NCBI GenBank assembly: GCA_015501055.1
Contig: JADNYV010000451.1
Span: forward strand, 1-27,632
Length of the DNA: 27,632 nt
Source: Mucidula mucida
Lineage: Eukaryota; Basidiomycota; Agaricomycetes; Agaricales; Physalacriaceae
Direction: 5' to 3'
This document shows, in pieces, positions 11,094 through 19,428 of the stretch. Numbering within the stretch: the stretch's first letter is position 1; each line of letters opens with the position of its first letter. Position numbers and translations under genes: made by a program. The notes below the pieces were generated by a model. It did no database searches. It was given only the letters and a program-made list of their open reading frames with translations, and had not been told where the DNA came from.

Positions 11094-11801
11094 ATGTCAA
11101 CTTCATCTTCCACAAGCCCTTCCATTTTGGGCTATGCTCGTCACAAAGTGAATACGCGAGAATGGCTTGATGCTTTACTTTGCGAGAAATGCAATGTCCC
11201 CTCCCTCTATGAACCCCAAAGCCGACACTCGTTTGATCTTGTCCAGAACAAGGATCTCTTCCTGAGGATCACTACTGGCCATGGAAAGACTCTCATTCTC
11301 ATGTCACCGCTAATTGCGGCGCAAGCGCGATTCGAGGAAGGGATTGGGATTATGACTGCGCCGACCAAAGCTCTATGCGACCAGGAGGTGAAGAATATTC
11401 ATGATACTTATGTTAATCTAGTACTGACACTACGGTAGGCTGCCTGCGGAACTAAATATGGATTAAAGTCTTGGGCAATTAGCCAGGACACTCTTGATGC
11501 GGCTCGGCTACAGGAACCACCCATCAGACTGTTTGACGATGTCATGCAAGCAAAGGGTATCAGGCTTGTAGTTATGAGCCCACAGATGTTGAACAGTGAA
11601 GGGTTTCGCAAGTATGAGAAGATGCCAAAATTCCGGAAGAGCATTCGTTGGTTTCTAATCGACGAAGCTCATCTGTCTGGGAAGGGATCCACCGTTCAGT
11701 TTACGAAGGCGGTCAACCGAGAGCTGATCACCGGCGACGAAGATAATCCACTGCGCAACCCATGCCTTCAACACACCAAGTTGCATTATAAGGTTGAGTA
11801 G
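11094..11801 (+). pseudogene. RecQ-like DEAH helicase, N-terminal half only
   Basis: Two exons, 11094-11387 and 11439-11801, joined by a 51-nt intron (donor GTGAAG, branch TACTGAC, acceptor GGTAG), encode 218 residues. Residues about 42-66 carry the Q-motif region and Walker A (RITTGHGKT); APTKALCDQE follows as motif Ia; motif II is LIDEAHL (about 171-177). This is the first half of the RecA1 domain of a RecQ-type ATP-dependent DNA helicase. Motifs III-VI, the second RecA domain and the zinc-binding/RQC region are all missing. Just after DEAHL the frame runs into sequence that reads sensibly only on the opposite strand, as the DUF6589-type gene, so the last ~37 codons are a chance read-through. 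As it stands it cannot unwind DNA. It is most likely a relic of a multicopy helicase broken by the neighbouring element. Confidence 0.7.
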
Positions 11802-13907
11802 TACGTCCTTCACTCCGCCAACAGTTGATTCGTCAATACTTGACGTGCGCATCGTGTGGAATTCGGTTCGCTCAGGCACAAGGCGACGTTTGGCATGTTT
11901 TTCCGTGAAAAGCTTCTCGACAGTGTCACGAAGATGTCGCAGGCCGGGCACATGCTTAATCCAAACGCGCATAACGGTGGCTTCCCCGACTCCCTGAATA
12001 TGCGACCAGTCAATGTCGGCGAGAAGTTTCCTGGTTGTGAGCTCCTTCCTTCCATGTTCCTTTCTCTTCTCGTTGAATCTCTCGGGGCGAAGAGCTTCCG
12101 CTGTGCCATCCTTCAACATCACTAACGTCGCGGCTGTACCGCTGTGCACCTCGTCGCGAGTGCCAAGTGATTGCTGCCAGGCTCGCCGCATCTTGTTGAC
12201 ATTATCGAACAGAATTTGGAAGGATGGCGGATCGGTTTTGAGTTTCTGTCCAATCCCACGAATCGTGGTGCTGGCATCATCTGCGAGTCCCCCAAGAGCG
12301 TTGCGAGAAGCACTATATGATATTGATATACCGATTCGAGAAAGTAAGCTTGAAACATCGCGATGGACGTTACAAGAAAAGAGATAAATGCCGATGATAG
12401 TGGAGAAGAGGATAGCATAACGATTGCGAAAGTGTAGGAGGGCAAGGATAAAGACTGTGATAGCCTATGAAAGACATGACTGGTAAGTACAACAATTAGA
12501 TAGAATCTTGATGTTACTTACAAGCCACGGATCTCTGCGTGCGCCATGCGGAACTCCTGTTGATGGCACTTCGGGCTCATCGTCATCGGTACTACTACTT
12601 TCATCATCAGATCCATCGCCGGCAGTAGAATCGACCACGTTCAGGCGTTTGTGCATGGCAGGACCCACAGCGACTGTGGAAAGTACAGAGAACATAATGG
12701 GCGCATGCCGGGCAATGTACTCTTGTGCAGCCGTCATGTCCCAAGAGAGAAGATGCGACCAAGCCAATTTAGTGCGCGGCGGTCGCAATATTGACGACCA
12801 CGATAGCAGAGATTTAGACTCGGCGTCAACTTGGGAAAGCACCAATGTCAACGCTCGATTAATGATGGTGTTCCGCGTGGTTTGCGGAGGCTGCAATGGA
12901 GGTATTGCAGAGGACAGCCGCTCACTTGGCGGTAAAGCGTAGCGCGGCACGTCGAACACGGGGGCAGGAGCTTGGGCGTACGTCGCGTGAGGATGTACCA
13001 GGATTAGATCGAAGATAATCTCTGCAGGACGGTTCTGCGGAAACCTGGATGATCCAGAAACAAAACTAGCAATCGTCTTCGAGACCGACTCGTGGTGGGA
13101 GTAAGGCTCTCGACGAAACAGGAGCACCATAAGATCACCCAAGGTTGCGATCCCGGTCCGGCGCATACAGTTGATGACGACCTGAAGGCGGTCGCCGTCA
13201 TTGACGCTGTCGCCATACAGATCCCAAGCGAACGCCGCACGACTCGCCGTTATTGTTTGACGTGGATACCTTTCTGGGAAAACTCCAGTGAAAAGACCCT
13301 CGGCGAAGTGTTGCTCCATCTCTCGTCGCTGGCGTTCAAGCTCCAAGGTAAGATGCGACTCCGAGCCTATAGCTTGGGCAGGAGGTGGAGAGAAAAGAGG
13401 CGGAGGATGAAATGATGGCCCGGCCAGTTGACTTGGATATCCTGATCCCATGCCAGATGTCGAGGATACACGAGGGAAATATGGTGAAGGAGAGCCGGAA
13501 GCATAGGGATGTGGCCAAGGTACTGAATACCACGGGCTGTAGACAGGATTTGGAGGTCCATTGTCATAATATGTACGTTGAGGGGGATGAGGTGTCGCTA
13601 TGCTTGAGGTCACACAAGGCTCTGCTTCGATGTGATTGGACTCACCAGGGTACTGAGAGTAAGAACTTGAAGCAACAAAGTCACCAGCGCGTACGCCTGC
13701 CTCTCGCGCGTCGGGTATTCCAGCATCGATCTCGACGCGATGCTGCTCATTAATTGTTGGAGCAGCGGGAAAATTTGCCCCAAACTCGGGCTCAAGAAAA
13801 GCAGATAGATCACGGCTTGACTGATCCGTGTCCATCTCTTCATGGGACGCGCTTTGACTGGCAGAGAATGATTGTGCAGCAGAAACGCGATGATGGGCGA
13901 GAAGCAA
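11690..13907 (-). pseudogene. DUF6589-type repeat protein, truncated at its C-terminus
   Basis: Exon 1 (13907-12522, 462 codons) and exon 2 (from 12464 to about 11690) are joined by a clean 57-nt intron (GTAAGT...CATAG). The N-terminus is Ser/Pro/Tyr-rich (to about residue 180), followed by a helical segment and an acidic Ser/Asp stretch (about 438-450). Exon 2 holds family-like blocks: FQILFDNVNKMRRAW, HSGTAATLVML and, near the end, FVAGDQLSVDRLRKLNG. A (V/I)GDQLTVxRLR block is typical of basidiomycete DUF6589 proteins, which are multicopy and usually found in repeat-rich DNA; their biochemical role is not established. The frame is intact as far as it goes but stops matching at about 11690, where it abuts the helicase fragment, so at least several hundred residues are missing. 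An internal ATG (EEMDTDQSS) could be the true start. Confidence 0.65.
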
Positions 13908-14208
13908 AGATAACGCGTGTGGAGATCACGCCCAATTCGGCCACGGAGATCTCCGAAATCTCAATGCCAGAGTCGGCCAACAGCAAATTCAAACTCCGAG
14001 GTGCACCTGCCAAGTACCCCCCACATAAGGCTCAGACTATACGCTCAATGCAATTTAGTTTTCGGATCAACCGGTTATAAGCTAGACCGGATTATCTTTC
14101 CCCACAGTGCACACCGTCATCACATCATATCCTTTGTTGTCTTTCGACGCTCACGCTCTAGTCGCGCTCATACATCTGCTAACCTCACTATCTAAACGCG
14201 TCTCAACT
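13908..14208. promoter_or_regulatory. Divergent intergenic region
   Basis: A ~300-bp spacer between the minus-strand DUF6589-type gene and the plus-strand enoyl-CoA hydratase. It should contain both 5' regions. The part just before ATG 14209 is pyrimidine-rich (CTTTCCCC, repeated CTC/TCT), as is common upstream of fungal start codons. No specific factor site could be assigned by eye. Confidence 0.35.
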
Positions 14209-15204
14209 ATGTCTCCCACACCGCCTGCACACGCGTCTACCATCATCCTCTCGTTTCCTTCCCCGCATGTTCTCCTGCTCACATTCAACCGCCCCGATGC
14301 ACTCAACTCCGTCACCCCCGACATGCGAAAAGACCTCGAGCGCGTCCTGGACTGGTTCGAAGCCGAAGACGAACTGTGGGTCCTAGTCCTCACTGGGAAC
14401 GGGCGAATCTTTTGTTCTGGAGTAGATTTGAAAGACTGGACTGCTTCCCTCTCTCCTACAGCAGGCACAGAGAAGCATGACCAGCAAAGTATTGTTGACA
14501 ACCCCCATGGGTTCGCTTCCCTCTCTCGGCGGATGACGGCTAAGCCTATCGTTGCTGCTGTAAATGGTGGCGCCTACGGTGGAGGGATGGAGGTCGTTTT
14601 GAACTGTGATCTGGTAGTCGCTGACGAGAAGGCTAAGGTTTGTCCTTCCCATGACACCCGTTTCAAACTCGATTAATCGCTCATTCAAAAGTTCGCCTTA
14701 CCAGAAGTGCGAAGGGGCGTTAGCGCCTTGCAGGGCGGTATCCCCAGATTAGTGGACGCAGCGGGCCGACAACGGGCTGCAGAAATGCTTCTCCTCGGGC
14801 GCACTGTCTCTGCCCAAGAGGCATATGACAAGTTTCATTTGTACGTCCCTTTACGACTACAATGTCGCCTTTGCTTATAACCTCTGACATAGCGTAACGC
14901 ACCTCATCCCGGCCGCCAAACCCTCCAAGGTTCTTTTTACGGCGCTCTCACTCGCTCAACAGATCGTAGAACAGTGTTCACCGGATGCAGTACAAGCTAC
15001 GAAGCGTGCTATGCTTATCGGGTATGACATTGAGAAGGCTGTAATGTCGAAGGAGGCCGATGTGCTGTTTGGAAAGGCAAGTAATATGGGGGAGGGCCTG
15101 AGAGCGTTTGTTGAGGTAAATTCCCCGTATGATTATTCATTTGGTATTAACACAACATTCAGAAACGGGCCCCAGTATGGCGCAGTGCGAAGTCGAAGCT
15201 GTAA
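14209..15204 (+). CDS. Peroxisomal enoyl-CoA hydratase/isomerase
   Basis: Four exons: 14209-14637, 14692-14840, 14893-15115 and 15163-15204 (introns 54, 52 and 47 nt), giving 280 residues, a normal size for the crotonase fold. The family hallmarks are in order: LLLTFNRPDALNS (about 22-34), the oxyanion-hole segment FCSGVDLKDW (68-77), AAVNGGAYGGGMEV (116-129) and ALPEVRRGV (145-153). Glu128 and Glu148 fall at the two acidic positions used for hydration by classical enoyl-CoA hydratases. The last exon ends AKSKL, a textbook PTS1 signal, so the protein should be imported into peroxisomes and act in beta-oxidation of 2-enoyl-CoA. It could also be an isomerase, since the superfamily has varied activities. 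ATG 14209 is chosen because the frame upstream lacks an ATG. Confidence 0.9.
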
Positions 15205-15294
15205 ATTGCAGGTCATGCAGAAATGTTATCGGGTGCTTTCTGCAAACCGTGTCTGAGTACTATGTGACAAGATCATGAAGGCAAGGCCCGTATC
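15205..15294. other. Short spacer after the hydratase gene
   Basis: Ninety bases between the hydratase stop and the tRNA-Tyr-like locus. Nothing else is visible. Confidence 0.4.
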
Positions 15295-15380
15295 TCGACC
15301 TTAGCTCAGTTGGAAGAGCGCAAGACCGTAAAGGTTACCCCGTCATCTTGATGTCGCCTGCTCGAACCAGGCAGGTCGGA
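15295..15380 (+). tRNA. tRNA-Tyr(GUA)-like gene with 13-nt intron, possibly a pseudogene
   Basis: The sequence folds as a cloverleaf. The acceptor stem TCGACCT/AGGTCGG has one U-G pair at 1-72 and discriminator A. The D-arm is TAGCTCAGTTGGAAGAGC, the anticodon stem CAAGA/TCTTG is perfect, and the T-stem GCCTG/CAGGC is perfect. The anticodon loop reads CCGTAA, then about 13 nt, then A, so the anticodon is GUA with an intron at the usual place after position 37. Two normally invariant bases differ: position 33 is C instead of U, and T-loop position 54 is C instead of U. The U1-G72 wobble adds to this. A T-run follows soon after (about 15391). It may be a decaying copy or an atypical functional gene. 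Confidence 0.7.
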
Positions 15381-16590
15381 TTACAACCATATTTTCGCCC
15401 TTTTTGCTACGTACTCGCGGCCCGCTATAGGGTGGCACTGATACGGGAGGCCCCCAGTTTCGAACTGGTAGTCAGAGGGCCACAATGCATCTACATTACT
15501 CAATCTCACTCATCCCACATGCACCTTATCATCGACGGTTGTTGTCGAAGATTTTTCTGCCCCATTCCGGAACACTAGTACATTGTAAATTTCGCAACAT
15601 GTAACCGCCCCTAACTCACTCCCTCACTTGCATTCAGCGTTCCATCTTCGGGGTTGGACCCTTCGAGCAGGTCTATCGATCCGTCTGCCATTGATCAACT
15701 ACTTGGGCCGCGCCAGCCAAACTGTTGAGCTTCCAGGCGTTGACGATACTTCCAGGAGAACCTTGCCACCATTTCCTTTAGCACTTTGTGATGTACAAGT
15801 ATTCGATGGGCTCGTACCGTACAATATCTGCGGATTACCCACCGCGGGCTACTAGTACGAGTGTGTCACCGCACCTAAGGACTGTGCTGTTAGAAAGTTC
15901 AGTGGCGACTGCATGTCAAATCTCGGGTGTCCAGTACCCGCTGCAGAGCCTTTTCGTTGATTCTCCTCCATCTCGTGCGTTCCATGGCAGAGAAGGTGTA
16001 CAACCACTGTTGAAGGGCGCTGCACATGAATGCCGCTCATTCTTCAGCGAATCAGACGAATCCTCTGTATCCAGCAAGTTATCCACTTTCCCTGCGTATA
16101 TCAGCTTCAAGTCTGCAGGAACTGGTGAACTCAGGGGTTCGCCAATGGGAAAAAACACCTCGGAGCATCTTTATATTTCTCTCCTCCGGATGTTCTCCAT
16201 GCCGAATCAATGCTTATATCTTAGTACTTACTTAGACTGGTCTGCCGCGGTACAGAGGATCTTTGAATTGTAAGCGTAGTGTGATCACTGCCGATGTGGT
16301 GTGCAAAATTCTGTGTGCGTACCTATCGTTGTGTAAATGTGCGGCAAACTGAGAGACTCCCGAAAGGTGGCGTCATTCCAGTACCGCAAATCGTTCCCTG
16401 GCCGACGATATAGAATTGATAGGGCGGATAAAAATCAGTCTGTGTTCATTGATGCCTTCGATTTCAATCGCCGCTTGTAAACCCGTGGTATAATTAAACC
16501 CTGCAGGGCCGCAAACACGTTGTCAATCGGTTCCGGAACTCACTCACTCACAGCCATCTCAACACTACTAGGGCCGCGCTGGTCTTGTCT
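15381..16590. other. Intergenic stretch with unassigned open frames
   Basis: The longest frame is plus strand 15788-16273 (161 codons, Ser-rich, no recognisable domain, no good splice-linked partners); an antisense frame covers part of it. I cannot support either as a gene. The last part, before 16591, should contain the promoter of the hydrolase gene. Confidence 0.35.
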
Positions 16591-17825
16591 ATGGACTATC
16601 TCAAGAAACGATTACACGAACTATACATGCTTTCCGGAGTATTCACCAAGGTAATCTCTTTGAACGGTTGTTTCGGAATGGTGCTCACAGCTGCTGTAGA
16701 TTCTATGCCATGGACAATACTTCTGCATATACCCCGCCGCTTATGATTCTGAGGAGGAAAGGCGTGCAGGTACGCGTTCTCGAGTCTACCAATGCTGATA
16801 CGGTCTCATGTCGTGCGCCTAGATATTGATCCTGTACTAACACGGCTGGGCAGCGACATTGAGGTGGACGTACGGACGTCGGACGGAGTCGTTCTCAAGT
16901 GCTACCTTCTACGACAGGTACGTCTCATTCAAATCGACATTGGATTCTGACCTTATGCGAATACCAGACCAAACTACACACCGCGCGCGCAACAATCATT
17001 CTATTTCATGGAAACGGCTACCACAGTTGGTGCTATACAACCTGTGGATATACCCTTCGCGAACTTGGTTTCAACGCTTTGATGGTCTCGTATCGCGGGT
17101 GAGTGCCGTTACGTCTTGTTGCGCGCACGTTTACATCTTATTAGGTATGGGGCATCAGAAGGCAAACCCTCTGAACGAGGTCTACGACGCGACGCGCAAG
17201 CAGCGTTGGACTACGTTCTCGCGGACCCCCAACTGAGCAGTGTTCCTGTGGTACGTCTGCACTCTTCCTCCACGTACCACCTTGACATAGCTTTGTTAGG
17301 TCCTCCATGGACATTCATTAGGCGGAGCAGTAGCAATAGACCTTGCGAGTCGTAATCCCAACAAGGTACGATTCTCTTCCATCATCATTTCCATGAGCGT
17401 AATGCGCTTCTAGATACACGCCATAATGGTCGAGAACACCTTCCTCTCCATTCCCCAAGTCGCGAAGACCATACCCATCGTGCGACATTTCACCTTCCTC
17501 ATACATCAACGATGGAACTCTGCACCAAAGCTTCCGCTTATTCCACGCTCAACGCCGATATTGTTCTTAAGCGGACGTCTAGACCAGGTAGCACCGGAAG
17601 CCCATATGCTGGGCTTGCGGGATATCGCCGCAGGGCGGGATCCCGAATCAAACGCGGAGCTGCAGGATGTGTTTCATTCGTTCCCATATGGTGGTCATGG
17701 TTAGTCTCTTAATGTCAGAGGTTCATTGTGCTGATGGTATTTGTGCAGCTGATACTGGGATACAGCCCGGATATTTCAAGACGATTGACAGGTTCTTGCA
17801 AGGTATAACAGTCCGCGAGGTGTAG
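16591..17825 (+). CDS. BEM46/ABHD13-like alpha/beta hydrolase
   Basis: Eight exons: 16591-16650, 16700-16769, 16823-16917, 16968-17098, 17145-17250, 17300-17365, 17414-17699 and 17749-17825, giving 296 residues, close to the ~300 of fungal BEM46 proteins. Motifs in order: TSDGVVLKCYLLRQ, the oxyanion segment IILFHGNG (about 85-92), ALMVSYRGYGASEG, nucleophile elbow HGHSLGG (Ser about 160), VENTFLSI, LFLSGRLDQVAP (acid Asp about 233) and YGGHAD (His about 271). The full Ser-Asp-His triad is present, so it should be an active serine hydrolase. Family members sit at the ER or plasma membrane and are tied to cell polarity and hyphal growth in fungi. The N-terminus lacks the hydrophobic anchor usual in the family, and the 16770-16822 intron is the least certain, so the first two exons may be mis-modelled. 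Confidence 0.85.
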
Positions 17826-18192
17826 AGTATTAATGAGCGGAGAAATCACTGTTGGAGTCCAAGCCGGACTCCTCGTACCTATTGTAATCCCTTATTCCAC
17901 GGACCTGCACTCACATTTTCCGAACCCGCTCTCGTTACCACCGACCCGCTACCGTTACCACCGACCATCTTGTACTGACTCCTTTACTTACTTAGATCCC
18001 CATGTTCCCCTTTTGATACACCTCATATTTACAGTATAAAAACTACATACATTTAGACTATATACTGTGTGCTTTCATCCTCCTCCTTGTCCGAGCCATT
18101 GAGATCCAACAGGTTATGGGCCCCGCATCTATCCAGCAGAAAACTACTTGCTCGCATATTGATCCATGTACCTCTTCGCGTCGCATCCCGCC
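17826..18192. other. Intergenic stretch with a short tandem repeat
   Basis: Three-prime flank of the hydrolase gene and 5' flank of the gag relic. A 20-bp unit (ACCCGCT..CGTTACCACCG) occurs twice in tandem at about 17924-17963. No gene is visible. Confidence 0.45.
17924..17963. repeat. Two-copy 20-bp tandem repeat
   Basis: ACCCGCTCTCGTTACCACCG is followed directly by ACCCGCTACCGTTACCACCG, with two differences between the copies. Confidence 0.7.
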
Positions 18193-18540
18193 ATGTCCAC
18201 CAGCACTAAACTCGTCGAGTTCTTTGCCCGCGTCCCGCAGTGCAAAGCAGACGGGACGAATTGGACATTCTACCGTGACCGCTTCATGTTTGCCGCCGAA
18301 GCAGCACAACTCGACGACTACCTTGTAGAGACGGCCGCACCACCGTCTGTCCCAGTCCCCGCCGATCCCGCCAATCCCACCAAGGAGGAGACCAACTCCA
18401 TCAATCGCCACCCAGGTGTTGTCCGGCTGTGGAAAGCGAACAAGGCCATTGTGAAGCAAGCTCTGGCTTAACAATCCCCGACTCGTTGTTCCTCAAGGTA
18501 AAGGGGGAGTCGTCAGCAGGGAAGATGTGGAGTGGAAGTG
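18193..18540 (+). mobile_element. Ty1/copia-type gag N-terminus, frameshifted relic
   Basis: From ATG 18193 the frame reads KLVEFFARVPQCKADGTNW, then YRDRFMFAAEAAQLDDYL, a Pro/Ala linker, and VVRLWKANKAIVKQALA before TAA at about 18471. In the next frame it continues directly as IPDSLFLKVKGESSAGKMW. This is the N-terminal organisation of basidiomycete copia gag (UBN2-type) proteins, which form the retrotransposon particle. The TAA coincides with loss of one base relative to the expected reading, so it is a frameshift rather than the natural end. No protease, integrase, reverse transcriptase or long terminal repeat is visible nearby, so only a fragment remains. Confidence 0.7.
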
Positions 18541-19428
18541 ATCCGTGTGTAACGTGCTTTGGCGAGTTCGCGTTCGCCTTACACAACGAGACAGGCGCCT
18601 AACTTCTTTGAATTTCTCATTTTTTGGTCTAGATCTCCACGATGCAGCACGTTTCTGGCTTCTGTTGGTGCATTCGGCAATGTTACACTTTACTCCAAAC
18701 TGCGACCTTGGCTACAACTCTTGTCCCAGCTCTGCGCCTCCTCGTCCGCTTGGCAACCTTGCAAGCGATTGTCGTTCTTGGTATTGACCCCGCACTTCCG
18801 TTGTGTCCGTCACTCGGAACGTGGTGAATGGACGTTAGAAGAAAAAATTGTTTGATGCCGCGAATCGGAATAGATGTACAGGACTTCTTACCTGCCGCCT
18901 AGTCATTTTTAGTCTGCCACCTGGTCATTTCCTAGTCTCCCACAGTGGGCCTATATACGACTTATAAGCCACAAGTTCCGTTGGTCATTTCTCTCCGACG
19001 ATATAGCTGTATGATGCGAGGTTTCTACTCCTGTTGCCGACAGTGACCTCGACACAACCTGACTGATCCTCTGATCTTGATGCAGTCGCACGGTTGCTCA
19101 CCACGCGTTGATGAGAAGACGGATATGGAACTCGGAGAGTACCTGGGATATCCTGTACTCACCAGTATTCACGTATATGGACTTTGTATCGCGTATAGTC
19201 CTTCAGAGTGATTGTAAGAGCATGAATATTGGAAATCAATGGGCGCTTGGACCAGATCGCGAACTTTTTCGGAAATCAAAAAATAGAAACATTTTTGAGG
19301 GCATCCCGAAATGGAAAGGCCGAGCACAGCAGCATCCAGCCCACTTGATCATTTACCACCACCTCCCCATCGCCGGCGACGACGACGACGAGCATTCTGA
19401 CAGGCCACCCGCCGCAGGATGACAGGCA
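18541..19428. other. Stretch between gag relic and IRE1
   Basis: Contains overlapping open frames in all three plus-strand frames (about 18545-18855), possibly further debris of the element, with no recognised domain. A degenerate 22-23-bp tandem repeat lies at 18892-18936. The segment 19100-19428 is the presumptive IRE1 promoter and leader and ends in a short (GAC)n run at about 19378-19389. Confidence 0.4.
18892..18936. repeat. Degenerate 22-23-bp tandem repeat
   Basis: Two adjacent units of the form CTGCC(G/A)CCT(A/G)GTCATTTn(n)TAGT. A partial echo (GGTCATTTCTC) occurs at about 18982. It may belong to element debris or to the IRE1 upstream region. Confidence 0.6.

Noticed and set aside
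11655..11801. Helicase frame beyond DEAHL as genuine protein
   Set aside because: The same DNA reads as the conserved GDQLSVDRLR block of the DUF6589-type gene on the other strand, so the plus-strand residues are read-through.
14151..14501. 116-codon minus-strand frame over the hydratase exon 1
   Set aside because: Shadow of the well-supported plus-strand enoyl-CoA hydratase gene.
15440..15490. Possible second tRNA T-arm (CCAGTTTCGAACTGG) after the tRNA-Tyr-like locus
   Set aside because: Only a palindrome around TTCGAA resembles a T-arm; no acceptor, D or anticodon arm could be built on either strand.
17800..18200. Long terminal repeat flanking the copia gag relic
   Set aside because: No matching repeat was found downstream, and no TG..CA-ended direct repeats or tRNA primer-binding site could be identified by eye.
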